From Chrysophaeum taylorii (lineage: Eukaryota; Sar; Pelagophyceae; Pelagomonadales; Pelagomonadaceae): a stretch of 64,000 nt of DNA. Positions 30,833-42,633 of the stretch are shown here, one piece after another; position 1 is the stretch's first letter; every line of letters starts with the position of its first letter. The position numbers and the translations under genes are program-made. A model generated the notes under the pieces. The model was not told where the DNA came from. It saw only the letters and a list, made by a program, of their open reading frames with translations, and ran no database searches. The stretch is from NCBI GenBank assembly GCA_029834535.1, contig JAQMWT010000396.1:1-64000 (forward strand), read 5' to 3'.

Positions 30833-33732
30833 CAGCGTTGGGAATTCACTGAGCTCACTTCACTAGGTTCACTGAATTTGGTTCACTTCACTTCACTTCA
30901 CTTCACCGAAAATTTTTCGTCCGAAGTCCAATGTTCACTTCACGTTCATTCACTTCGGCTGACGGCCTGACCCTGACCCCGTCTGATGAGCGAAGTCGAG
31001 CCGCCCACCTGGAGGTGGAGGATAATGTTGATGATGAGGAGGAATTTAAACGCGGAACAGAATGAGGAAGTTCACAAGAACGAGCCGATTGCGACGTCGA
31101 TGTTGTGACGTGGAACACACCCGGCAAGAGTGGACGATCAACCAGGTCCAAGGTGTGGGACTGCGTGCGTCGACTGAAGGAAAATCATCCTGACCGCGTC
31201 AGTGGGAAGGCGACGCATGTGTGTATCCGGTGCTGGGAGCGCCTGAAGGTGACGAGAGACTTCAAGAAAGGCACATGGCAGACGACCAAGCCTCTTGCCC
31301 ACTTCAAGGCTGCGCATCCGGAGGACGACCTGGGACGTCAACAGCTCACCAAGAAACAGAAGACAGACCAAGAAAAGGAGAGCGTTTTTTATGACGGCCG
31401 TGGGCGTTGTGGCAGCCTCGAAGGGTAAATCGGATATTACGAGATACTTCATGGCCATGCCCAGCCAGGCAAAGCACTCTTCCCTGATGGCATTCTCGGC
31501 TCGGCACTACGTGTACACGTCGCAGCGCATCTCCAAGCGCACCTTTGACTGACGACGAAGATCATCGCAACCTAATTGAGGCGGCGTATTACCGCGGCGG
31601 TGGCGGGAAAGGCAAGCGCCCTCGTTCATGACTCGAAAGGCGCTGTTTGAATGGGTGGACGCTGAATATTTTTTGCTTTGTTCGAAAATCTTGAAGCACG
31701 TCGTGACGGAGTGTTATGAAGCGGCGGCTTTCGGCAATCCATTCGCCCAGGTGCTCCATGACGGCGGGACATCCACAAGGATAAGTTCAAGCGACGGGCC
31801 ATTGGCCTTTTATCCTTCATCTGGCCCGATTGGAGTGGCGTCGAGACGGTGTTCCCGCGTGGGCCTCGTTCCAGCTGACGACGGAACCGATTCCGGCACG
31901 GCTTCCCTGCTCCGTTCTGTGGTCGCGGAGAGTGCGGGAATCGATATCGATTCGGCGGCCGCAACCATTGTTCAATACCGGGCTGCAATTGGCGTCGCCG
32001 AAGAATTTTTTGTTGAGGTCGAAGCGTGTGACATGCATGATATCTCAAAGATCTCGGCAGTGGCATGTGGCGACTTGACACGATCCAGAGGCAAGCGGGT
32101 GATTAATCCATTCCCAACAGGCCAGGAGCTGCTGAACAGTGCCCACGATGGAGCCAAGTACTTTTCTTACGGCACACACGATTGAAGGATCTGCATGCGC
32201 TTTTGCCATTACAGCCGGGGAAATAAATCGCTGAAGCTCAAGCTCGACCTCAATAAGACGAGGTTCCGGGCGCGATACCAACTTATTCGTTCCTTGCTGC
32301 GTATGCGCCACGTGCTCAAACTGAACGCGGCTACCAACATTGGATTCCCCTGGACAATCAGTGATGAGCAATGGGTGGCGTTGCCTGAATTCGAGGCGAT
32401 TTTTGCTATAACTGATGCGGCCGTTGTTTTCGTGCAACGTGAACACTTATACCTGGGGGCGTGCGCCGCATTGATCAAGCAAAACATGATCGAGTCTCAG
32501 CGAGCTGGGACGCTAGAAGTCATTTATCGCCCGAACACAACTGCGAAATCCATGCCACGTAAGACTGTCTCGATGTTGACGATCTCAGCGAGACCGGCAA
32601 AATCTGTCTTGAACAGGTTATTCTCGAATGTGAGCGTCGTTTTTTTTGCGGGAATAATGAAAACTACGTGCGTCACTTCGACTACGAATTCAACGATCGC
32701 GAGCTGATTGCCTTCCTTCTTGACTTTCGGACTATCAACTGCCGGCACCTGTCGTCCAATCAGAGAGCTCAGGCCAGGAAGTTGCTCAAGGAAGAATATG
32801 TGATTTACGCACGGACTGCATTCCACCACGAAAAGGCAAAGACTTCCTCCGAGCCTGCGCCTGCCCGCAGTCTCTTGGCGACACTCGACGCACCCGGCGC
32901 TTGGGACGACATTAGTGGCGACGTGCCTTCTTTTGCTATGCCTGAGAACCAGATGCCCGATTTCAATGTGGAATTTGAACAGGTCTTCACTCAATGGACC
33001 AGGCTCTCGAGATCGCTCAACTGGAAAGAGCATTATCCTGAACTTGAGAAGAAGGATGAAGTCGGCTTCAGAGATCTGGCTGTGCTCGACGTTGGAAAGC
33101 TGTATCGACCGCTCACCAAGGAGCAGTATGGGTTCCTTCCTTCCGGAGATGGCGAGAGCCTCTAAGGGTTCAATTGATACACATGGCGCGCAGAGCTACT
33201 GTGAGCGCTGCCTGAGCATTGGAAATCTTGTCCTGACTGAGGGAAACACGTTGCTCAGCGCGGACGAGACGGACAAAGTTGCCCTACTGTGCATGAACAA
33301 GAATTTCATTGCGGCGGCCCGGATTAAGTACAGGGACCTCGGACACGAGACCGAGTTTTTCAAAAACGCCGAGAGCACCATCCCCGAAGACTCTTCGGAG
33401 ATGGAGGTTGATGAGGAAGAACCAGACGAAGATACCGAGGTCGTTCACATCGCCTAAAGTAAGAAACACTGAACCCCATCCACGGTAACTCCTCTTTCGC
33501 CCCGAAACGCGAAAGAATCTAAGAGCACCAGACCTAGGCAATAGCGCGCGGGGGGCACGGAACTGACGGGGCGCGACAGGGACCGGCGCTGGCGTTAAAA
33601 AAAAAAAAAAGAAGTGGCGTTCACTTCACAAAGGTTCACGATGGCCACGCAGGGTGACGTGTTCACTTCACCAATATTGCGTGGCTGGTGAAGTGGTTCA
33701 CGTTCACTTGCTGAAGTGAATTCTCAACGCTG
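30833..33732 (+). mobile_element. hAT DNA transposon inserted in the Gypsy gag region
   Basis: Left end cagcgttgggaattcact and right end (reverse complement) cagcgttgagaattcact form 18-bp terminal inverted repeats with one mismatch. Flanking 8-bp target duplications are gtaatttt (30825-30832) and gtagtttt (33733-33740), with one mismatch. The 8-bp duplication and the proteins fit hAT. Coding remains on the plus strand include a BED zinc finger (about 31105-31320: CVRRLKENHPD...CIRCWERL...HFKAAHPED), a middle section (31626-32700), and a C-terminal dimerisation segment (about 33180-33310: SYCERCLSIGNLVL...LLCMNKNF). The transposase is split over several frames (about 31105-31428, 31628-32185, 32195-32707, 32668-33165, 32915-33457), so it is either interrupted or heavily spliced. 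Both ends hold repeated TTCACTTCAC motifs, likely subterminal transposase sites. Confidence 0.85.
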
Positions 33733-35802
33733 GTAGTTTTAACCACGACAACGGTGTGTGTCCTGTGCCGGACAATCCCTCGAGGAAGAGGCGTGCTGCT
33801 CAGACGTTGACTAATGCGGGTTTTCCAGCAACGCCAGAGGGACAGGAGCAATACCGACGGACGCTTTTAGCTGCAGCAGGACAAGCTTCAGTGACTCAGC
33901 TAGCGCCGCGCGTTGTGCAACAACCACAGGTGGTCTACACAGCAGCACAGGTGCCAGGTACAGGTCAACAGCAGCTGGTTGCAGGCACTCAACAGCGTTT
34001 GGTTGCAGGCACTCAACAGCAGGTGGTTCGAAGGCAGTCCGCAGTGCAGCGGACCGTTCAGACCTCGGTGCGCCTCGAGGATCTGACTACGGCTCTCAAC
34101 ACGATGAACTTGATTCGTCAGGCACAGCAGACGGCTCCAACGGTTAGAGGGCAACAGCCTCAGAGAGCAAACCCTAGCCAGCGCAATGATGGTGTCGCCG
34201 CTCAGTGGCTTGAAGTGCTTGGCGAAGATCAGGATGACGCTAAGCGAGCGGACTACTGCACTGTGCAGTATTCTGAGCTCATGGAGGGCAACGTGTATGA
34301 CGATGACGATGTTGGGGGCGATGATGATAGCTTCTCTGCAGAAGGCTATTCTCCTGGTGACCCCATGGAACCTCCTTCCTTTTTGGTCATCACTGAAGAT
34401 GCGTGGGTGGAGGAGCAGGAGCAAAGTACCGAAGTGACCGGAGTTGCACCCAGAGTTCCCTCGGAAGACGAAGATAATCGTGACGGATTGGGATATACGA
34501 TTGTTCGTGTGGGACAAGATACCTTCGTTACTATGGATATAGTGCCACCAAGGGACGACTGCGCCGAGCGTTATGCCGCTCACCAATCCATCTCTTCGGA
34601 TTTCGAGAGTTTCTGCCCTCAGACTTCGTTGAATACCACTCAGGATCCCGACCATCGCGAAAATAAAGCCGTGAGGTACGATGGCACGAGATCCACATCT
34701 TTGACGTATGTGCCTGTGGCTATCTCTTCGCTAGATGGTTCGAAATATTCCATCATCGCTGCCGGTTTGGATGGCATGGCTGATTCCCCCTACATCGAAC
34801 ACCGCTTGTATCGCAAACTTGATCGTGACGGCAAAATCATCTATCGTCAGCCACTCCCTACGATTCGTACTCTGAATGGGTCAGGAGGTTCGGGAGCTGC
34901 TATTCGAGAATGGGTCATTCTCCGGATCTCCTTGGTGCCAACGACATCCATGCTGCTCATGTTCTTCGTTGGTCAAACGAATGGGCAGTTACTTTTAGGA
35001 GCACGAGAATTACGACTCTTGGGTACGATTTGGGATTGTGCAACAGAGAGAGCTATTTTTCGGCGTTCTGAAGTGACCATTGGAGTTCTCAAGAATCGGA
35101 CTTCCGCCTCGCCACAAGACCAGCATGGAATTGTCCTTTACAATGATGCATTCGATGCGACTCCGCAGGTAGTGCAGATGTTCCCGACAGCTAAGCTTGC
35201 TGTCCAATACGGAAATATCAAAACTTGGACGCCAGTTGGTAAACCGTGGAGTTATGACAGTCTGCTGCGCTCTATTCGTATCAGAGCGAGCCACCATCAC
35301 GTTCCTCCCGGTGATCCGACTGCTGAAAAAGCGGAAGACCAACTTAAATGCCCTGCAGACGAGGAAGATATCACCCCTCATTTCGCGTACGTGACGAGTA
35401 CTCGATTTCTTCTTCCAAGCCAACCGTACTTCTTGGAGATGGAGTGCGATGTGCCGCTGGAAAAGGGTCACGTATTCCGACCTTATCGGTCACTCCTCCA
35501 AGATCTCCGCCTTGTACCTGGTTCCTATTCATCGTATTGCTCCGACGAGCCCAGCGAAGTTCATGTGGCTGTGGAGCACATTGGTGACGAACCCATTGGT
35601 ATCGACCCCGAAGTCCCGGTGGTCGAAGGCGAGGTCATGCCGCATGAAGGATGTGTCAACATGCAGCTAGAAGCCACTGATGACGTGTGTCATGCCACTC
35701 TTACGGCTGCTGTTGACGACATTGAAGTCGAGGAGGATGTCTTGAGTGACAGACCTCCTCCTCAGCCACCTCCAGATGAAGAAGTGAAAAAAAACACCAG
35801 AA

Positions 35803-37218
35803 ATGGAGATGGAGGCGACTGCTAAGGAGCTGCTATCTAAGCTCGTCTCCTTGGTTTGGATACCCATCACCTACACCTTTGTCGTCGTCTACTTTGCTGG
35901 CGCTGGAGGATCAACGTTAGGTATCCGGCGATGCAATGAGCTATATGGCAGTTCATTTCGCATTGTCCTGGCTTTGGATGCTTGTCCTCAAGCCCGAGCC
36001 ACCTTTGAGCTCAATTTTCCGAAGATTCCCTATGTTTTGCATGAGCTGGGGAAATCTCATCGTCGTACATACGACTTGGTGTTGTCGTATTTACATTCAG
36101 ATTTTTGGAAGCATTCTTCTTATTTTCACGCCAGTCCGCCGTGTATCTATGGATCGACTGCCAATTTGCACTACAGGGACGCACGCAAGGGCGCTACTAT
36201 TACTTCTTGGGTCCTGTGTCACTTCCGCAACGCACCTTATGTGATTGGACGATGGACGCTCGAGCAGGAACCATCAGTGATCCCTTTTGTGCATCACCAA
36301 TTTTATGTGCCGCGTATTGTTGATTTCTATAGTATCACACCAGAGCTGCTGTGCTCGCGCACGCGCCTACTTGCGTGCAATTTTCGCTTGGAACTGCCGT
36401 TATTATCGCGTGTACCACCGAATTTAAGGGACTGTTTTGGGCCAGCGTTGGGATTTACAGGTGGTCACCCGCTCATTATAGTGAACAGTTTCTCATCTAC
36501 GCGCCCTGCTATCGGCCCTGCCTTCACGGTGACGCGCAACAAGCTCCACCTAAGACCTCATTTCTCGAACACCCATCCACTCACGTTGCAGATGCACCAG
36601 GAAATTATGACCGTTCCTGCTACGTGGCAACGGGGTGAGAAAGTTTCAGAGACAGCAGCTATGAAGATGCTTGGCAGTGTGGTGCCACCCGCGACTATGA
36701 AGCGGATCGCGCTAGCAGTGCACAATTCGTTTGACCCTTCACTTCGAAATTCGGGTAAGTTGCGGAATATTGCGACGACTACGATAGCCCACCCCGATCA
36801 CCATATTCTACGATTTTCACCTTTTGCTGAAGAGTCGCGCATTCCAGCGCTCGACCCTTCCACTCGAAGTGTGTCATGGATTTCGCCCGATGAACTCTAT
36901 TCTCCTGCGAGTCCTGCACCACCAGCTGCTGCCCCCACCACCCCGCCACCACCTTCAGTTACGTCGCCTGGGACGGCTTCATCTTTTGCAGGGGGCACCG
37001 TCGCCACTGCTGTTATGCAGAGCAACCAAGTCGACAACCAGCCCTCCGCAACTGCCGAAGAAGAAGGCACCGCGAAAGAGCGACCAGCGTATTTCAATAA
37101 GTACGACGTTCCGTGGGCGGACGCGCCTCACGACGAACATGGTCAACCTTTACCGGTGATGCCTCCTCATTTAGCGGGTCAGGAGAGCATGCAGGTCATC
37201 CCTCCGACCGTCGCGTAG
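35803..37218 (+). CDS. C5 cytosine DNA methyltransferase domain carried by the Gypsy element
   Basis: A 471-codon frame that overlaps the end of the preceding gag-protease frame by 23 nt. The order of C5-methyltransferase motifs is clear: motif I FAGAGGSTLGIRR (31-43), motif IV ASPPC with the catalytic cysteine (110-114), a motif VI-like RWTLEQEPSV (150-159), motif VIII-like CSRTRLLACNF (184-194), and motif X MLGSVVPPATMKRIALAV (289-306). The enzyme class transfers a methyl group from S-adenosylmethionine to carbon 5 of cytosine. The target-recognition stretch between motifs VIII and X is short. A proline/alanine-rich tail follows. No chromatin-reader domain is seen, so it looks more like a compact Dnmt2/DCM-type unit than DNMT1 or DNMT3. 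It lies in the coding region between protease and reverse transcriptase, so it would be expressed as part of the element. Treated as a part of a broken element. Confidence 0.82.
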   Translation: MEMEATAKELLSKLVSLVWIPITYTFVVVYFAGAGGSTLGIRRCNELYGSSFRIVLALDACPQARATFELNFPKIPYVLHELGKSHRRTYDLVLSYLHSDFWKHSSYFHASPPCIYGSTANLHYRDARKGATITSWVLCHFRNAPYVIGRWTLEQEPSVIPFVHHQFYVPRIVDFYSITPELLCSRTRLLACNFRLELPLLSRVPPNLRDCFGPALGFTGGHPLIIVNSFSSTRPAIGPAFTVTRNKLHLRPHFSNTHPLTLQMHQEIMTVPATWQRGEKVSETAAMKMLGSVVPPATMKRIALAVHNSFDPSLRNSGKLRNIATTTIAHPDHHILRFSPFAEESRIPALDPSTRSVSWISPDELYSPASPAPPAAAPTTPPPPSVTSPGTASSFAGGTVATAVMQSNQVDNQPSATAEEEGTAKERPAYFNKYDVPWADAPHDEHGQPLPVMPPHLAGQESMQVIPPTVA

Positions 37219-40200
37219 GTCGAAGAGGTGATGACTGAATTGGGTATTACAGAGCATCCTGCTTTAGATGATGACGAGAAGCTGATGATGAAGCATTTAA
37301 TCTCGTATTCGTGGGCATTTTTCGATGATGTGATGAGACCTGTTGATTCAACTGAAGTGACGCTCCAGAGGTTCAAAGAAAAGAACCCGACTCCCGCCAA
37401 ACTCTCGCCATGTCGGTTGTCGAAAGAAAAGATTGAATGTTTGCGGATGCAGATTGAAGAATGGACCCGAGACGGAGCTATTATTCGTCCCGCGAATTCT
37501 CCGTGGGGGTTCCCTATTTCGATGTTGCCTAAGAAAGGTGCTGAGCCTGGCACTTCCAATGCTTACAGGGCAGCTGTCGACCTGCGGCGCCTCAATGCGT
37601 TGCTCAAGGATGATAGCTGGCCGAGTGTGAGCATGGTTGGCGCGTTGATGTTTCTCATCGACAAGTTTTGTCGTTCCAGTTTGGATATTCGTTGGGGCTA
37701 TCACAATTTATGATTGTCGCTAGATGCACAAGATGTGGTCACCTTCGCTAGTCCTCTGGGAGCGTACAGCTACATGCGTCTACCTTTGGGAGTCAAACCA
37801 GCCGGAAGTTTATTTTGCAAGCAGTTGAACACTGACTCGTCGAAATGGCTATATCGTGATCTCGTGGCATATATCGACGATATTCTCGTCGGTCACGCAG
37901 ATACAAAGAATCAATTGCAGTGCCTTGTGCAAGTTATTCCCCATCTCGCCTTGAAAGGGTACAGCGCCAAGATCAAGAAGATTCATTTTATGCAAGAAGT
38001 CATTGAGTTTTTGGGTCATTTATCTACCCCGAACGGACTTCTTCCGTCACCGAGGTCTTTAGAAGCCATCAGACACATGCCAATTCCTGGCACTTTGTCG
38101 GATGCTGACCCTAAGAAGCAAGTGCGATCTTTCCTTGGAATGGGGGGTTTTTGCCGACGTTATGTAAGGAATTTTGCGAAAGTTGCAGAGCCATTAAGAC
38201 AACTGACGTTGTCGGACGTGAAATTCAAGTGGACGAAAGAGTGTCAGGAAGCTTGGGTTGCCATCCATCATCGAGGCTATTGTCACTTCGAAGGGCGTCT
38301 ACCATCCTGATTACTCGTTACCTTTTTGCATTCGATCTGATGCTTCCGCGCATGGGTTGGGTGCTTACCTATTTCAAAAAGTACCAGTCGTTGACGACGA
38401 TGGAAGAGAAAGAATCGAAGAGAGAGTTATCGAGTACTGGAGTCGAACCGTGCCTAAGTCGATGAGGAAGTATGATCCTCGGCGCTTGGAACTCCTCGCA
38501 GTACTCTCCGCTCTTGAAAATTTCCGATTTTATATCGAAGGTCATCATCAGACGAAGTTAGAGACGGATCATCGTAATTTAACGTTTCTGCGGGATTCGA
38601 ATCATACGTCTGGACAGTTAGCACGGTGAGCTATGCGGCTTGCTGCGTTCGACCGGGAGCTCGGATACAAGCCTGGAAGCTCCCCTGGCATGCGTTTTCC
38701 GGATTGTCTGTCGCGCAACCCTATCGACAAATTGATCGAGAAAGACGAAGACGGGGAACCGATCAATGAAGCTTTTTTGATTTTCCAAGAAATCCCCACC
38801 GATGTCCCTGGCACAGCTTGTTTCACCTTCTCTTCGGTGACGATGCCTATGCTGACGGACAGCGGACCCGCCGCAGCTATGGTAGCAGTTAGTACGCGAC
38901 AGAACGCACAACCGCCTCAATTCTCGTACGAATCTGAGCCAGTTGACTCCGTCGAACGTCTCCCTTTATTTTGCGGATCATCAAGCGGAGGATGAGATCA
39001 CTCTTGATGAGATAGCGAAAGAACAAGCTGAAGATGACACATGCAAGCGAATCAGACAAAATATGGATTCTGAGCAGAAAGATCAAGACGAGCAGTCGTC
39101 CGTACCTTGTATGAAATTGATGACAACGTGTTGTATAAGGTCGATGATTCAGATTCGCAACGTCTTATTGTGGTCCCTCAGTCTATGCGAAAGCGTGTAA
39201 TCGCCATGCATCACCGAGGATTGTTCGGAGGCCATGTAGGACGAGACTCCACAGCGAATCAAATCTTAGAACGGTATGCTGCGACGCTGCATCGTACATC
39301 GCGAGCATATACAGGTCAGCGCCTCGCAGAGGTCCAATCAGATCCATACCTAGGACATAGCAATCTCGGACGCGATTCGGTTGACAGAGCAAGCCATGAC
39401 GCTTAGGCATGGTGGATCGAATCTTCTGGCAAATAATACAGGCATTGACAAACTCATTAACTGACGATGAGACGTTTGGCCACCAATTTCTTGAAATTAA
39501 AGCTCTGATCGACACAAACATGGCTATTCCATTTTGAAAACGCGTTTTTGGACAAGATTTTACTTGAGGGATGTCGTCTCCCACGGTGGTGGTGCATAGT
39601 CACGGATAATGGAAATGAGAGTTCGCGAACAGGTTATTTATTTCGCACGTTTGTTCGTCAATTCAACGTACGTTATCGTACTACTACCCTTCCGCATTAC
39701 CCTCAGAGTAAGTAACCACACTGAACGTGTCAACCGATTCATCAAAGCCTTCTTGCGAGCTGCGATCGATGAACCGCTGACAGCCAGATTGGTCGAATTT
39801 CCTCCCATACGTGGCATTCGCGTACAATAGGATGTACGTTCCGGGAAGAACGAAGATTTTTCAGCTTTCATGATGCGTACTGGCAAGCAACCCCTGTTAC
39901 CACCCGATTACAATCTTTTGAGTGAACAGCGTGATCTATACCGCAATCACGTCAACAGATTTTTTTGATGGACTTTAAGAACAAGTTTGAATTTTATAGT
40001 CGACTCGTTACGCGAGCTCATCGCAAAAGGCACAGGAGAGCCAAAAACTCAACTATGATGCCCACCAAAGTGACATCCAGTTTTTTTCCCCAGGTGATTG
40101 ATTATGTTCTGCGTTTCGTGCCTAAGACGCGCCACAAGCTACGACCCATTTGGCGCGGACCTTACATAGTTACCAGAAAGATCTCTCCCGTCGTTTACGA

Positions 40201-40811
40201 AATTCAGGACGTCAACAACGATGATATGCTGATTCGGTTGTAGTATCTGTACAACAACAAGAGATTGTGCATTCTTTGAAAAGTGCCAACCATCGACACT
40301 TCTTCAGTCCCTCTACATTTACCTTCGGACCGTTTCAAACATGGTAAGTTCGTGATTTTTTTCAGGGTTGAAGGACGATCCAACGCAGCGTGGAAGAAGC
40401 GTATCTATGATGGTGCCGAAGTCTACGAAGAAGAATATGACCACGACAATGATACACTGTTGCGCTTCACTACTATACCGATTTGGGACCGCGCGATCGA
40501 TGATCCTCGTGTGTTTTTTGATCCTACTAATAAGCCCCTGGCCGAGCGACGCTCAAGACCAGAATACAAAGATCCTGACGGAGGTCACATGCCTACGACC
40601 AAACATGGAGGGCTGTGAACCCTGTGTGACTGATTTTCGCCCGGATGAAATCGATGTCCTCGTACACACTAACTTCGGCCTCCACAGCAACAAAGTTCCT
40701 GCGGCTGATGTAGCTGACCGAGCTTATCGTGTACCATTCGTGAGCGACCTTCGTCAGTCACCCTTGAAGTCGATCGAGGACGACTTCATCTCAAGTAGGG
40801 GGCTCCTCTCC

Positions 40812-41149
40812 TGTGGCAGTAACGCCCATTCCCCCCTCTTGGCTTGCCTGCCACCTGACTTATTACCCTGATCGTTGCCCTGACTACTGACCTTGCAATT
40901 ATAGGGGGGGCCTCACCTGCGCTTCCACTGAAGAACCCAACGTCGACCAGGAATTTTGTATTGCTTTCTTGCTGTCTTCTTCTTGCTATTTATTACCCTC
41001 ATTTTTTTTGATTGTCCGATTTCGTGAGATATTACGCTGAGATTGGGCGTGTGGTGGTTTCACCCGCGGTTCGGGTTGGGAGAAAGGGTTGTTGAGGCCC
41101 CTGGTCCGGCCAAGAGGGGGCGGGTATCTGAGAGAAAACCACCACTACT
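40812..41149 (+). repeat. 3' LTR of the Gypsy element
   Basis: Matches the 5' LTR from TGTGGCAGTAACGCCC to the AACCACCACTACT end, with a shorter middle. A weak purine-rich tract (GTAGGGGG) precedes it near 40796. A clean target-site duplication could not be established. Confidence 0.8.
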
Positions 41150-41925
41150 ACCAACAGGACAAACACTCCCTGGAAAGACGGCTTGTTGGTCGGGAGGCAG
41201 GAGATTCGAGCGCTCATCCGGAGTAAAGCAGTGCTGATGGTTTCGGGACCGGTGGTGGTGGGGAGTTTCTTCGAAAGTCTTGCCACTGGCCGCTGCGAAG
41301 GGCAGCCGATCAGCTTAGGGTACTTGTCCTGCTCGACGCTGTCGGTGGTGTTCTCCTCCTTGAAGCAGCCAAGGGAGGAAGTGGGCTCACCGGTGCCGGC
41401 AGGGACCGGGTCGCTTTCTTGGGATAATGGTTTACGCACCCAGGGATAATAAATTTTGGGTGCCTCTATGGTACCCAAAAGTTATTAACCAAAAAAAGTT
41501 ATTAAAGTTATTATGTTATGGTACCCACTCGACAACGGGGAGCAACTCCTACGACCTCAAAACCCCCCGAGTCGCGTCGCATGTCGCGTGTCGCGTGTCG
41601 CGTGTCGCGTGTCGCATGTCGCATGTCGCATGTCGCATGCCAGCGCGGCATGCCACGCCCTCGTCGCCAATATACATTGAGCGCATCGAACCTGGGTGGA
41701 AAGTGTGGCGAATAACTATGAACACAGAGGCCACACAAGGCGGCCCGGGAAAAAAAACTCGCCGCATTAATCTACTACCGCGAGCGGGGGGGGATCGCCA
41801 GCGCATTGAAACCCTGTGCGCGCTGTGCCCTCCCCGATCCCAGCAGGACGCCACCCCCCCCCTCAAGAGCGGGTTCCGTTAGCCAACGGACCGCAGGGTG
41901 ATGGCAGACGACAAAAGTGTTTAAT
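41150..41925. other. Intergenic stretch with 7-bp tandem repeats
   Basis: Between the 3' LTR and the AP2 gene. A heptamer array of GTCGCGT changing to GTCGCAT lies at about 41571-41640. A short duplicated AT-rich block with TTATTAA and GGTACCCA lies near 41468-41528. Frames on both strands at 41032-41478 are open for over 80 codons, but neither is recognised. Confidence 0.5.
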
Positions 41926-42594
41926 ATGAAGCGCACGGAGGTGCCAAAGTCGTCGGTCCGGGGCGTGTACGCCTTCCGCGGTAAACGCGGGGGTTTTAAG
42001 TGGCAGTGCCTCGTTCCGAGCGAAGGGGGGGAAGTCTTTGCGGGAACGTTTGAGACCGAAGCCGAAGCCATTCGTGCCGCGGCGCCCGAAAAGCGAAAAC
42101 GGCGCGCGCGGGCCGAGGTGCCGCAGTCGAGGTTCAAGGGGGTGTATTTCGTTTTGGGCGGGAGGTGGGAGGCGAAGATCACGTACCGCTCGAAATCAAA
42201 GCACCTCGGAACGTACGACTCGGAAGAAGAGGCCGCCAGAGCCTTCGACGCGAGGGCAAGGCTTCTCGGCGTTCCTGAAAGATGCAATTACGACGAAGCC
42301 GGGAACGAGATCGTCGAATCGAAGGAACGTGGCGTCCGTCGGAGCCGGAACAAGTGGCGGGCCGTTATTTCCGTTGATGGCCAGAGCGTAAATCTGGGCG
42401 TTTTTGACTCCAAGGAACAAGCGGCGGAGACGTGCCGCGTCGCCGAAGCCCAGAACGCGCAGCGCAAACAGAGAGCCGCGCGCTGGTTCGTCCGCAACGA
42501 CCCCTCCGCGGCGGACTACCTTTTCGCCAGCTCCGACGACCTCTCCCTCGAACCAGCCTCCTACCCCCCGCCCTGGCACTTCCACCAGGCCTAG
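41926..42594 (+). CDS. Protein with three AP2/ERF-like domains
   Basis: A 222-residue protein, likely DNA-binding. Three AP2-like units follow one another: unit 1 about 8-53 (SVRGVYAFRGKRGGFKWQC...AGTFETEAEAIRAA), unit 2 about 67-120 (SRFKGVYFVLGGRWEAKI...LGTYDSEEEAARAFDARA), and unit 3 about 131-170 (RGVRRSRNKWRAVI...LGVFDSKEQAAETCR). Unit 2 is the most canonical, with RFKGV, the W in the third strand and the LGTYD(S)EEEAARAFD helix. The frame is open nine bases further upstream, but the first ATG is at 41926. In plants AP2 domains bind GCC-box-like DNA; in algae many short multi-AP2 proteins have no known role. The C-terminal tail is proline-rich. Intact, no intron seen. Confidence 0.85.
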   Translation: MKRTEVPKSSVRGVYAFRGKRGGFKWQCLVPSEGGEVFAGTFETEAEAIRAAAPEKRKRRARAEVPQSRFKGVYFVLGGRWEAKITYRSKSKHLGTYDSEEEAARAFDARARLLGVPERCNYDEAGNEIVESKERGVRRSRNKWRAVISVDGQSVNLGVFDSKEQAAETCRVAEAQNAQRKQRAARWFVRNDPSAADYLFASSDDLSLEPASYPPPWHFHQA

Positions 42595-42633
42595 TGCGCG
42601 GCGTTAGAAATTATTGTGTGGTTTTAAGCTTTC

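Larger units (their letters stand above)
28304..41149 (+). mobile_element. Ty3/Gypsy LTR retrotransposon carrying a cytosine DNA methyltransferase, broken
   Basis: Two related LTRs (28304-28679 and 40812-41149) bound the element, and a likely primer-binding site starting TGGTCTCAG lies just inside the 5' LTR at 28681. Between them are a gag region (about 29424-30830; coiled-coil segment, then a capsid-like stretch with LNKYIARWVQKFGQW), a protease-like region (within 33756-35825), a C5 DNA methyltransferase (35803-37218), reverse transcriptase with YIDD (about 37230-38230), RNase H (about 38260-38720), an integrase zinc segment and core (about 39180-39840) and an integrase C-terminal fold with KLRPIWRGPYIV (about 40100-40240). 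Reverse transcriptase precedes integrase, as in Gypsy. A hAT element sits inside gag. The element carries many breaks, and its integrase section is rearranged. The LTRs differ in length and sequence, so the insertion is not recent. Confidence 0.88.

Noticed and set aside
41032-41478. Open frames on both strands after the 3' LTR
   Set aside because: Neither resembles a known protein; both overlap the LTR end, and there is no conserved copy to compare.
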